Source: Cololabis saira (taxonomy: Eukaryota; Chordata; Actinopteri; Beloniformes; Belonidae). From it: 64,000 nt of DNA. Below the pieces are notes generated by a model that ran no database searches, had not been told where the DNA came from, and saw nothing but the letters and a program-made list of their open reading frames with translations. Both the position numbers and the translations under genes were made by a program. Shown here one piece after another: positions 42,940 to 54,648 of this stretch. The stretch lies in assembly GCF_033807715.1 (NCBI RefSeq), contig NC_084607.1, positions 124,001-188,000 of the forward strand, given 5' to 3'. Position 1 is the first letter of the stretch; each line of letters starts with the position of its first letter.

Positions 42940-43230
42940 TATGATATGGGGTCCCGGAGGGATCCGAGAAGGATTCGGCCACGATGGCCGTGTTTGTGGA
43001 TAAGTTACTCCGTGAAGGACTTGAACTACCTGCCGACACCGACCTGCAGATCAAAAGAGCGCACCGGTCTCTGGTGCCGCAGCTGCCGGCGGGCGCGCAC
43101 AATGTTTACTCACACATCGACTACCTGTCAATGCTTAAAGTAGATCTTTTTAGTGTGGACAATTGTGAAATAGGACCCACTACTATCTCAGATCATGGCC
43201 CTGTTTCTATGAGAATATGTTTGAATAATA
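42940..43230 (+). pseudogene. Interrupted L1 copy, segment 1 (ORF1 piece fused to endonuclease end)
   Basis: Frame 1: GVPEGSEKDSATMAVFVDKL and GLELPADTDLQIKRAHRSL, an L1 ORF1 RRM/CTD motif; it then passes without a break into YSHIDYLSMLKVDLFSV and ISDHGPVSMRICLNNN, the end of the L1 APE endonuclease (SDH catalytic motif). So an internal deletion joins ORF1 to ORF2 in frame. It stops at 43230 where the family 1 repeat begins; the L1 continues at 44933 (WRLNSNILNKPCFKDKLKT). Confidence 0.83.
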
Positions 43231-44932
43231 ATTAAAGCTGCAAGCAGCGATGAACGGGCCCTCGCACTCACGGCCACCGCCCCCCATAAGCATATCAGAA
43301 AAGACACCACCCACGACTTCCTATGTCAAACCATTCAAAAGTTATAGCAGAAAAAAGGGACAACCAATCAGAAGAAGGGGCGGGGCTAATTCAGGCCAAT
43401 GAAGGTCAAGGACTCCATACAGAATCTGATGACGCCACCCACGACTCTCTATGTCAAACCATTCCAAAGTTATAGCAGAAAATCGGGACAACCAATCAGA
43501 AGAAGGGGCGGGGCTAATTAAGGCCAACGAAGCTCAAGGACTCATTACAGAGTCCCATGACACCACCCACGACTTCCTATGTCAAACCATTCAAAAGTTA
43601 TGGCAGAGAAAAGTATTCTAGGGGGCGCTGTTGAGCCGTTAGGCCATGCCCATTAATGCAAACCATGAAATATCCAATTTATCACCAAGTCTGTCTTGCA
43701 TGCAAAATTTGGTGACTTTTGGAGAACTATCAAATATGGACCAATCAGATTTCAAAATGGCCGACTTCCTGTTCGGTTTCGGCCATGGCTCCAAGAGACT
43801 TTTCTTTAAGTTGTGACATGATACAGGTGTGTAGCGATTTTCGTGGATGTATGTCAAACCGTATTGTGGGGCTTGAGGCACAAAGTTTTCCGGGGGGCGC
43901 TGTTGAGCCATTTTGCCACGCCCATTAATGCAAACCATGAAATATCAAATTTATCGCCAGGCCTGGCTTGCGTGCCAAATTTGGTGCCTTTTGGGGAACT
44001 ATCAAATATGGACCAATCAGATGAAGGGGGGGTGCGCTTGTTGGCGTCTAGCGTCGCCACGGTAACACTTTTGAAAGAGAAAAGTAATGCGCGTAGTCGC
44101 AGGATGGAGACGCACATTTTGATGTATAACACATCTGGGTTCACGATACGGTTCGGGCCGTATTAATTCTCGAAGGAATGGCATATATTGCTCCAAAATT
44201 ACGTGATTAATTCAGAATGTTCAAAATGGCCGACTTCCTGTTCGGTTTCGGCCATGGCACCAAGAGACTTTTCTTTAAGTTGCGACATGATACAGGTGTG
44301 TACCAATTTTCGTTCATGTACGTCAAACCGTATTGTGGGGCTTGAGGCGCAAAGTTTTTTCTATCTGAACCGATCAGATGAAGGGTGGGCGCACTTTTTG
44401 GCATCTAGCGTTGCCACGGTAACGCTTTTGAAAGAGAAAAGTAATGCGCGTAGTCGCAGGATGGAGATGCACATTTTGATGTATAACACACCTGGGTCCA
44501 CGTTACGGTTCGGGCCGTATTAACTGCCGAAGGAAGGCATCAATTTCGCCAAAATGACGCGATTAATTCAAAATGGCCGACTTCCTGTTCGGTTTCTCGA
44601 CATGACGCCCAGACACTTTTCTTTAAGTTGTGTACTGATACAGGTGTGTACCGATTTTCGTGCATGTACGACAAACCGCATTGTGGGGCTTGAGGCACAA
44701 AGTTTTCAAGGGGGCGCTGTTGAGCCATTAGGCCACGCCCATTAATGCAAACCATTAAATATCAAATTTTTCGCCAGACCTGGCTTGCATGCAAAATTTG
44801 GTGACTTTTTGGGCACGTTTAGGGGGGCAAAAAGGCCTTCCTTTTGTCAGAACAATAAGAAGAAGAAGAAGAAGAATAATAATTCCTGCAATTACAATAG
44901 GGCCTTCGCACTGCAAGTGCTCGGGCCCTAAT
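43231..44932 (-). repeat. Family 1 hairpin-ended repeat, full-length copy in the L1
   Basis: ATTAAAGCTGCAAGCAGCGA at left and GCAAGTGCTCGGGCCCTAAT at right, i.e. opposite orientation to copies P1 and P2. About 1.7 kb with all blocks: two 128-bp CCAAT/GC-box submodules, three GGGCGCTGTTGAGCC blocks, two GTTACCG(T)GGC blocks, two ACGG(TTCGGG)CCGT blocks and an (AAG)n tract near 44868. It lies at LNNN/(K)RSTLWRLN of the L1 in a TAATAA context, so it is a clean insertion. Non-coding. Confidence 0.85.
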
Positions 44933-45635
44933 AAAAGATCCACTCTCTGGAGACTGAACTCAAACATTCTGAATAAACCATGTTTTAAAGATAAACTAAA
45001 AACCTAAATTAATCTGGATTTGGAAAATAATGATAATGGGGAAGTGACCCCGCCCATTCTCTGGGATGCATTAAAAGCGGTCCTGAGGGGCAAAATAATA
45101 GTCATCTCCTCATACGAGAAGAGAATTAGAGAACGGAAACTCAAAACATTAGAAGAGGACTTGAAGATACTACAGAAAGAACATGCAAAATCTCTTAAAG
45201 AGGACGACAAATGTGAGATAAATAAGTTAAAAAAAGAAATCGATGAAATAAATACGCAGGAAATTCGAAAAAAGCACCTTTTTACAAAACAACGATTCTA
45301 TGAGACGGGTGGGAAATCACTGAAACTTTTATCATATAGGTTAAGAAAACAGCAGGCGGACAGAACTATACATAAACTAAGAAACTCAGAAACAAATGAA
45401 ATAGAAACAAATCCAGAGAAAATACAACAATGTTTCCAAAACATATTTTGTTATTATAAATCACAAAATATGATAGATGAATGATTATAGATTATAAATC
45501 ATTATATTCACAACCGCAGAAGGGCAATGACAGTCAGATCGATACCTTACTGACCCAGATAAAGCTTCCAAAGATCACAGATGAACAAAATGAAAAATTA
45601 ATATCAAAAATAACAAAATAAAAAATCCAGTCGGC
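44933..45635 (+). pseudogene. Interrupted L1 copy, segment 2 (ORF2 linker)
   Basis: STLWRLNSNILNKPCFKDKL, then after a stop NNDNGEVTPPILWDALKAVL, SSYEKRIRERKLKTLEEDLK, RKKHLFTKQRFYETGGKSLK: the L1 ORF2 region between endonuclease and RT. Stops at about 45008 and 45482 show decay. It ends at AATCCAGTCGGCAATTA, where the SINE is inserted. Confidence 0.85.
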
Positions 45636-45980
45636 AATTAATAATAATAATGTATTTAACTTGTAACGCACTTTCCATTCACTGAATCTCAAAGTGCTAC
45701 ACTTAGACCATTATTCATTCATACACATTCTCACTGGTGGTGGTAGCTACGTTTTGTAGCCACAGCTGCCCTGGGGCAGACTGACGGAAGCGTGGCTGCC
45801 ATTCCGCGCCAAACGGCCCCTCCGACCACCACCAACATTCACACACATTCATACGGGGCAAGCTGGGTAAGGTGTCTTGTCCAAGGACACAACGACAGTA
45901 ACTGGGACAGAGCGGGATTCGAACCGCCGACCTTTGGATCATTGGACGACCCGCTCTACCACCTGAGCTACTGCCGCCCC
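45636..45980 (-). mobile_element. tRNA-derived SINE, second copy, inside the L1
   Basis: Reverse strand begins GGGGCGGCAGTAGCTCAGGT with A box TAGCTCAGGTGG and B box GGTTCGAATCC, and ends with (ATT)n; same family as 3196-3516. L1 coding sequence runs GCAATTA | SINE | TTAGTAGAATG, so TTA may be the residue of a short target duplication. It splits the L1 RT at the ...AISRMKGGKSLG motif. Confidence 0.88.
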
Positions 45981-47450
45981 TTAGTAGAATGAAAGGGGGG
46001 AAGTCTCTGGGGACAGATGGCTTTCCCACGGAATGGTATAAAACAATGTAGGATTAATTAATTCCAATATTATTAGAAACATTGAATTGGGTGTTGGAAA
46101 ATAAAAATGCCCTCCATCGTGGAGGGAGGCAATGATCTTGGTCATACCCAAGGAAGGGAAAGACAAATTAGATTGTGGGAATTACCGTCCTTTAAGTCTC
46201 CTAAACAATGACTATAAATTATTCACCTCCATACTGTCTAAACGAATAGAATTGATATTACCAGAATTGATACATAATGACCAAACCGGCTTTGTCAGAA
46301 AAAGACAGACACAAGATAACATCAGGAAAACACTGCATGTTATGAGACAAGTCGCACAACAAGGACAGGACACAATGTTATTAAGTTTGGACGCTGAGAA
46401 GGCATTTGACTCAGTGAGGTGGTCATTTCTTTATAAGGTACTTACAGAATTTGGCTTCCATACAACTATAATTGACACTCTTGCAGAACTTTATAACAAA
46501 CCAACAGCTAGAATTAAACTCAATGGAAACCTAACCAGTACATTCATTCTGGAGTGAGGAACAAGACAAGGGTGTTGTATGTCGCCGCTCCTCTTCGCCT
46601 TATTTATAGAACCCATGAGTCAATTAATTAGGCAGAGGACCGATATAAAGGGAGTAACAATGACATCTGGAGAGCAAAAACTGGCCCTATTTGATGATGA
46701 TTTGTTAATAAGCATAACACAGCCCACTCAGACGCTCCCAAAACTGATGAAATTGCTAGAGGAATATGGTTTGGTTTCGGGTTATAAAATTAACATTAAA
46801 AAGACCCAAGTATTGACGTTTAACTATGATCCCCCAGCCTCAATTAAAACCAAATATAATTGGAAATGGGACACTGAGTCCATTAAATACTTGGGTGTTT
46901 CGTTACCTAGAGATTTAACAGGATTATATATCATCAACTACGACATAGTTAATTCAAAAATTAAAACCGATTTACAAAGATGGAATGTCATTCCCTTTTT
47001 AAGCTCCCGGATAGAATCAATCAGGATTAACATTCTACCAAGGATGTTGTACCTTTTTCAGTGTCTGCCAGTTAAAATACCAGCTAAGCAGTTTCTAGAG
47101 TGGGACAGACTAATAGCGAGATATCTGTGGCAAGGGAAAAGGGCCAGAATCGAATTTAAAACGCTGCAATTAAGAAAAGAAAAAGGGGGAATGGGTCTTC
47201 CCTGCTTGCAGGATTACTATCACGCAGCCCAACTTAGACCTTTAATCTGTCTTTGCTCACCGGCATACACGTCAGCCTGGAGGGAAATAGAAGGATACAA
47301 TAGATGATAAAGGGAATCCCAATAACAGCTTTACTAAGTGACAACAAACTCCGAAGGGAGCTGGACATTCCAGAAGACTCTTTAACAAGCACCTTCCTCA
47401 TGTCCTGGAAGGAAATAGTTCAAATTTGCAGATCACAAAACACATCTAAA
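45981..47450 (+). pseudogene. Interrupted L1 copy, segment 3 (reverse transcriptase)
   Basis: SRMKGGKSLGTDGFPTEWY, then GNYRPLSLLNNDYKLFTSIL, HNDQTGFVRKRQTQDNIRK, LSLDAEKAFDSVRWSFLYK, a stop at 46555, [15 protein letters not shown] and [59 protein letters not shown]. The catalytic box is F-D-D-D where the 36.8 kb LINE has Y-A-D-D. Frame breaks near 46020-46130, 46555 and 47305. It ends at ICRSQNTSKI, where the big repeat cluster begins. A different, older subfamily from the intact LINE. Confidence 0.9.
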
Positions 47451-48492
47451 ATTAAAGCTGCAAGCAGCGATGAACGGGCCATCGCACTCATGGCCACCAC
47501 CCTCCATAAGCATATCAGACATGACACCACCCACGACTTTCTATGTCAAACCCTTCAAATTTATGGCAGAAAATAAGAACTATGAAATGTCGACCAATCA
47601 GAAAAAGGGGCGGGGCTAATTTGCACCAATTATGGTCAAGGACTCAATACCGAGTCCGATGACACCACCCACGAGTCTTTACGTCAAACCATTCAAAAGT
47701 TATGGCAGGGAAAGGTTTTCTAGGGGGCGCTGTTGAACCATCTTGTCATACCCATTAATGCAAACCATGAAATATCAAATTTATTGATTTAACATCCGCT
47801 CATCTCGCTTGGAGCACAGATACATACTAGAAGACATGACAATTCCTGGTGCCAACAGGTGGCGCTACAACCGATCCTGAATATTCCACCATAGATGTCT
47901 TCAGGCTCAGACTACAATCGTGCACATACGTTTTCGACCACATAAAATAATGTATTGCTGAATTACAGCCAAATTATATTTGAGGGCGAGGCTTAAAAAT
48001 GACCTCAAACTTCGGCGGATCACTACGGTCACGCCCTCTGGTAAAAACTTAAAAGCTTCGCAATTTAGCGTTGGCCATGTGTCTAGATTGTGCAAACCAA
48101 GTTTTGAGCCAATCAGATAAAATCTCTAGGAGGAGTTCGTTAAAATACGAGGCCTGGACATGACCAGAATTCATGAAAAATGACATTTTCTGTTCAAAAT
48201 GCCGGACCTCCTGTGTAACTTAGAGCATGGGTCCAAGAGACTTTTTTGTAGGGCTTTGTCTGATATAATAGACACATAAAGGTCATTGCTGCAGGTCAAA
48301 CCATATTATGGGGCTCGTCGAAAAACATAAAATAGGTGGCACTATGGAGCCCATTCTTGTCGACCCATGCCTGTCGCCCATAAAATACGTAATTTTTCGC
48401 GACTCTGGAAGCGTGTACAAAATTTGGTGAGTTTTCGAGCATTTTAAGGCCTCCAAAAAGGCAATTCATTTCTGATGAGAATAATAATAATA
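47451..48492 (-). repeat. Repeat cluster unit 1: family 1 end fused to a divergent body
   Basis: Begins ATTAAAGCTGCAAGCAGCGA and keeps family 1 sequence to about 47780; 47790-48480 is a distant relative only (still CAAAATTTGGTGAGTTTTCG, ACCATATTATGGGGCTCG, AAGAGACTTTTTTG, GTGGCGCTACAACC). It ends in (AAT)n. A chimera of two subfamilies. Confidence 0.75.
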
Positions 48493-50105
48493 ATTAAAGC
48501 TGCAGCGATGAACGGGCCCTCGCACTCACGGCCACCGCCCCCCATAAGCATATCAGAAACGACACCACCCACTACTTCCTATGTCAAACCATTCAAAAGT
48601 TATAGCAGAAAAAATGGACAACCAATCAGAAGAAGGGGCGGGGCTAATCCAGGCCAATGAAGGTCAACGACTCCATACAGAATCTGATGACACCACCCAC
48701 GACTCTCTATGTCAAACCATTCCAAAGTTATAGCAGAAAATCGGGACAACCAATCAGAAGAAGGGGCGGGGCTAATTAAGGCCAACGAAGCTTAAGAACT
48801 CATTACAGAGTCCCATGACACCACCCACGACTTCCTATGTCAAACCATTCAAAAGTTATAGCAGAAAATCGGGACAACCAATCAGAAGAAGGGGCGGGGC
48901 TAATTCTGGCCAATGAAGGTCAAGGACTCCATAAAGAATCTGATGACACCACCCAGGACTCTCTATGTCAAATCATTCCAATGTTATAGCAGAAAATCGG
49001 GACAACCAATCAGAAGAAGGGGCGGGGCTAATTAAGGCCAACGAAGCTTAAGGACTCATTACAGAGTCCCATGACACCACCCACAACTTCCTATGTCAAA
49101 CCATTCAAATGTTATGGCAGATAAAAGTATTCTAGGGGGCGCTGTTGAGCCGTTAGGCCACGCCCATTAATGCAAACCATGAAATATCAAATTTAACACC
49201 AAGTCTGGCTTGCATGCAAAATTTGGTGACTTTTGGAGAACTATCAAATATGGACCAATCACATGAAGGGGGGGCGCGCCTTTTGGCATCTAGCGTCGCC
49301 ACGGTAACACTTTTGAAAGAGAAAAGTAATGCGTGGTGTTGCAGGATGTAGACGCAAATTTTGATGTATAACACACCTGGGTGCCCATTACGGTTCGGGC
49401 CGTATTAATTCTCAAATGAATGGCATAAATTGCTCCAAAATTACGCGATTAATTCAGAATGTCCAAAATGGCCGACTTCCTGTTCGGTTTCGGCCATGGC
49501 GCCTAGAGACTTTTCTTTTAGTTGCGACATGATACAGGAGTGTACCGATTTTCGTTCATGTACGTCAAACCGTATTATGGGGCTTGAGGCACAAAGTTTT
49601 TTCTGTCAGAACCAATCAGATGAAGGGTGGGCGCGCTTTTTGGCGTCTAGCATCGCCACGGTTACGCTTTTGAAAGAGAAAAGTAATGCGTGGTGTCGGA
49701 GGATGGAGACGCACATTTTGATGTATAACACACTTGGGGGCACATTACGGTTCGGGCCGTATTAACTGCCGAAGGAATGGCATAAATTTCGCCAAAATGA
49801 CACGATTAATTCAAAATGGCCGACATCCTGTTCGGTTTCGGGCATGGCACCAAGAGACTTTTCTTTAAGTTGCGCCATGATACAGGTGTGTACCGATTTT
49901 CGTGCATGTACGTCAAAACGTATCGTGGGGCTTGAGGCACAAAGTTTTCAAGGGGGCGCTGTTGAGCCATTTTGCCACGCCCATTAATGCAAACCATTAA
50001 ATATAAATTTTTTCGCCAGGCCTGGCTTGCATGCAAAATTTGGTGACTTTTTGGGCACGTTTAGGGGGGCAAAAAGGCCCTCCTTTCGTCAGAAAAATAA
50101 TAATA
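48493..50105 (-). repeat. Repeat cluster unit 2 (family 1)
   Basis: Starts ATTAAAGCTGCAGCGATG (lacking AAGC of the terminal hairpin), has four CCAATCAGAAGAAGGGGCGG submodules (48620-49110), then alternating GGGGGCGCTGTTGAGCC, GTTACG and ACTTCCTGTTCGG blocks. It ends at (AAT)n with no terminal hairpin. Confidence 0.85.
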
Positions 50106-51803
50106 ATTAAAGCTGCAAGCAGCGATTAACGGGCCCTCGCACTCACGTCCACCGCCCCCCATAAGCATATCAGAAATGACACCACCCACGACTCTCTATG
50201 TCAACCCATTCAAAAGTTATAGCAGAAAAAAGGAACAACCAATCAGAGGAAGGGGCGGGGCTAATTCAGGCCAACGAAGCTTAAGGACTCATTACTGAGT
50301 CCCATGACACCACCCACAACTTCCTATGTCAAACCATTCAAAAGTTATGGCAGATAAAAGTATTCTAGGGGGCGCTGTTGAGCCGTTAGGCCACGCCCAT
50401 TAATGCAAACCATGAAATATCAAATGTATCGCCAAGTCTGACTTGCATGCAAAATTTGATTACTTTTGGAGAACTATCAAATATGGACCAATCAGATGAA
50501 GGGGGGGCGCGCCTTTTGGCGTCTAGCGTCGCCACGGTAACACTTTTGAAAGAGAAAAGTAATGCGTGTAGTCCCAGGATGGAGACGCACATTTTGATGT
50601 ATAACACACCTGGGTGCACATTACGGTTCGGGCCGTATTAATTGCCGAAGGAATGGCATAAATTGCGCCAAAATTACACAATTAATTCAAAATGGCCGAC
50701 TTCCTGTTCGGTTTCGGCCATGGCTCCAAGAGACTTTTCTTGAAGTTGTGCCATGATACAGGTGTGTAGCGATTTTCGTGCATGTACGTCAAACCGTATC
50801 GTGGGGCTTGAGGCACAAAAGTTTCCGGGGGGCGCTGTTGAGCCATTTTGCCACGCCCATTAATGTAAACCATAAAATATCAAATTTACCGCCAGGCCTG
50901 GCTTGCATGCCAAATTTGGTGCCTTTTGGGAACTATCAAATATGGACCAATCAGATGAAGGGGGGGTGCGCTTGTTGGCGTCTAGCGTTGCTACGGTAAC
51001 ACTTTTGAAAGAGAAAAGTAATGCGTGTAGTCGCAGGATGGAGACGCACATTTTGATGTATAACACATCTGGGTGCACGATACGGTTCGGGCCGTATTAA
51101 TTCTCGAAGGAATGGCATATATTGCTCCAAAATTACGCGATTAATTCAGAATGTTCAAAATGGCCGACTTCCTGTTCGGTTTCGGCCACGGCGCCAAGAG
51201 ACTTTTCTTTAAGTAAAGACATGATAAATAAGTGTACCGATTTTCGTTCATGTACGTCAAAGTGTATTATGGGGCTTGAGGCGCAAAGTTTTTTCTGTCT
51301 GAACCAATCAGATGAAGGGTGGGCGCGCTTTTTGGCATCTAGCGTCGCCACGGTAACGCTTTTGAGAGAGAAAAGTAATGCGTGGTGTCGGAGGATGGAG
51401 ACGCACATTTTGATGTATAACACACTGGGGGGCTCGTTACGGTTCGGGCCGTATTAACTGCCGAAGGAATGGCATAAATTTCGCCAAAATGACACGACCA
51501 ATTCAAAAAGGCCGACATCCTGTTCGGTTTCGGGCATGACTACAAGAGACTTTTCTTTAAGTTGCATCATGATACAGGTGTGTACTGATTTTCGTGCGTG
51601 TACGTCAAACCGTATCGTGGGGCTTGAGGCATAAAGTTTTCAAGGGGGCGCTGTTGAGCCATTTTACCACACCCATTAATGCAAACCATTAAATATAAAA
51701 TTTTTCGCGAGGCCTGGCTTGGGTGCAAAATTTGGTGACTTTTTGGGCACGTTTAGGGGGGCAAAAAGGCCCTCCTTTCGTCAGAAAAATAATAATAATA
51801 ATA
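50106..51803 (-). repeat. Repeat cluster unit 3 (family 1)
   Basis: Starts ATTAAAGCTGCAAGCAGCGA. One full CCAAT/GC-box submodule only, followed by four copies of the ~330-bp middle module. Ends in (AAT)n. Confidence 0.85.
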
Positions 51804-54648
51804 ATTAAAGCTGCAAGCAGCGATGAACGGGCCCTCGCACTCACGGCCACCGCCCCCCATAAGCATATCAGAAACAACACCACCCACGACTTCCTATGTC
51901 AAACCATTAAAAAGTTATAGCAGAAAAAGGGACAACCAATCAGAAGAAGGGGCGGGGCTAATTCTGGCCAATGAAGGTCAAGGACTCCATAAAGAATCTG
52001 ATGACACCACCCACGACTCTCTATGTCAAACCATTCCAATGTTATAGCAGGAAATCGGGACAACCAATCAGAAGAAGGGGCGGGGCTAATTAAGGCCAAC
52101 GAAGTTTAAGGACTCATTACAGAGTCCCATGACACCACCCACGACTTCCTATGTCAAACCATTCAAAAGTTATAGCAGAAAAAAGGGACAACCAATGACA
52201 AGAAGGGGCGGGGCTAATTCAGGCCAATGAAGGTCAAGGACTCCATACAGAATCTGATTACACCACCCACGACTTTCTATGTCAAACCATTCAAAAGTTA
52301 TAGCAGAAAATCGGGACAACCAATCAGAAGAAGGGGCGGGGCTAATGAAGTCCAACGAAGCTTAAGAACTCATTACAGAGTCCCATGACACCACCCACGA
52401 CTTCCTATGTCAAACCATTGAAAAGTTATAGCAGAAAAAAGGGACAACCAATCAGAAGAAGGGGCGGGGCTAATTCCGGCCAATGGAGGTCAAGGACTCC
52501 ATAAAGAATCTGATGGCACCACCCACGACTCTCTATGTCAAACCATTCCAAAGTTATAGCAGAAAATCGGGACAACCAATCAGAAAAAGGGGCGGGGCTA
52601 ATTAAGGCCAACGAAGCTTAAGGACTCATTACAGAGTCCCATGACACCACCCACGACTTCCTATGTCAAACCATTCAAAAGTTATAGCAGAAAAAAGGGA
52701 CAACCAATCAGAAGAAGGGGCGGGGCTAATTAAGGCCAACGAAGCTTGAGGACTCATTACAGAGTCCCATGACACCACCCACGACTTCCTATGTCAAACA
52801 AATAAAATGTTATAGCAGAAAAAAGGGACAACCAATGACAAGAAGGGGCGGGGCTAATTCAGGCCAATGAAGGTCAAGGACTCCATACAGAATCTTATGA
52901 CACCACCCAGGACTCTCTATGTCAAACCATTCCAAAGTTATAGCAGAAAATCGGGACAACCAATCAGAAGAAGGGGCGGGGCTAATTAAGGCCAACGAAG
53001 CTTAAGAACTCATTACAGAGTCCCTTGATACCACCCATGACTTCCTATGTCAAACCATTCAAAAGTTATAGCAGAAAAAAGGGACAACCAATCAGAAGAA
53101 GGGGCGGGGCTAATTAAGGCCGACGAAGCTTAAGGACTCATTACAGAGTCCCATGACACCACCCACAACTCTCTATGTCAAACCATTCAAAAGTTATGGC
53201 AGAGAAAAGTATTCTAGGGGGCGCTGTTGAGCCGTTAGGCCACGCCCATTAATGCAAACCATGAAATATCAAATGTATCGCCAAGTCTGGCTTGCATGCA
53301 AAATTAGGTGACTTTTGGAGAACTATCAAATATGGACCAATCACATGAAGGGGGCGCGCCTTTTGGCGTCTAGCGTCGCCACGGTAACACTTTTGAAAGA
53401 GAAAAGTAATGCGTGGTGTCACAGGATGTAGACGCACATTTTGATGTATAACACACCTGGGGGCACGTTACGGTTCGGGCAGAATTAACTGCCGAAGGAA
53501 TGGCATACATTTCGCCAAAATGACACAATGTATTCAAAATGGCCGACATCCTGTTCGGTTTCGGCCATGGCTCCAAGAGACTTTTCTTTAAGTTGTGCCA
53601 TGATACAGGTGTGTAGCGATTTTCGTGCATGTACGTCAAACCGTATTGTGGGGCTTGAGGCACAAAGTTTTCTAGGGGGCGCTGTTGAGCCATTTTGCCA
53701 CGCCCATTAATGCAAACCATGAAATATCAAATTTATCGCCAGGCCTGGCTTGCATGCCAAATTTGGTGCCTTTTGGGGAACTATCAAATATGGACCAATC
53801 AGATGAAGGGGGGGTGCGCTTGTTGGCGTCTAGCGTCGCCACGGTAACACTTTTGAAAGAGAAAAGTAATGCGTGTAGTTGCAGGATGGAGACGCACATT
53901 TTGATGTATAACACATCTGGGTTCACAATACGATTCGGGCTGAATTAACTCTGGAAGGAATGGCATATATTGCTCCAAAATTACGCAATTAATTCAGAAT
54001 GTTCAAAATGGCCGACTTCCTGTTCGGTTTTGGCCATGGCGCCAAGAGACTTTTCTTTTATTTGCGACATGATACAGGTGTGTACCGATTTTCGTTCATG
54101 TACGTCAAACCGTATTATGGGGCTTGAGGCACAAAGTTTTTTCTGTCGAACCAATCAGATGAAGGGTGGGCGCGCTTTTTGGCGTCTAGCGTCGCCACGG
54201 TAATGCTTTTGAAAGAGAAAGTAATGCGTGTTGTCGCAGGATGGAGACGCACATTTTGATGTATAACACACTTGGGGGCACGTTACGGTTCGGGCTGAAT
54301 TAACTTTCGAAGGAATGGCATAAATTTCGCCAAAATGACACGACTAATTCAAAATGGCCGACATCCTGTTCGGTTTCGGGCATGACCCCAAGAGACTTTT
54401 CTTTAAGTTGTCCCATGATACAGGTGTGTACCGATTTTCGTGCATGTACGTCAAACCGTATTGTGGGGCTTGAGGCACAAAGTTTTCAAGGGGGCGCTGT
54501 TGAGCCATTTTGCCACGCCCATTAATGAGACCTTTAAATATAAAATTTTTCGCCAGGCCTGACTAGGGTGCAAATTTTGGTGACTTTTTGGGCATGTTAA
54601 GGGGGGCAAAAAGGCCTTCACTTTGTCAGGAAAATAATAATAATAATA
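51804..54648 (-). repeat. Repeat cluster unit 4 (family 1, longest)
   Basis: 2.85 kb. The submodule array runs 51900-53200: about ten 128-bp units alternating two types (GGCCAATGAAGGTCAAGGAC and GGCCAACGAAGCTTAAGGAC), hence a 256-bp dimer repeat. It then has four middle modules and ends in (AAT)n. Confidence 0.87.
51900..53200. repeat. 128-bp submodule array with alternating types (256-bp dimers)
   Basis: Every submodule contains CAACCAATCAGAAGAAGG then GGCGGGGCTAATT: a CCAAT box about 10 bp from a GC box (GGGGCGGGGC), then ACACCACCCACGACT and CTATGTCAAACCATTC and AAAGTTATAGCAGAAAA. Types A and B alternate with few errors, as in satellite higher-order repeats. Whether the boxes bind NF-Y and Sp factors is inference. 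Confidence 0.85.
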
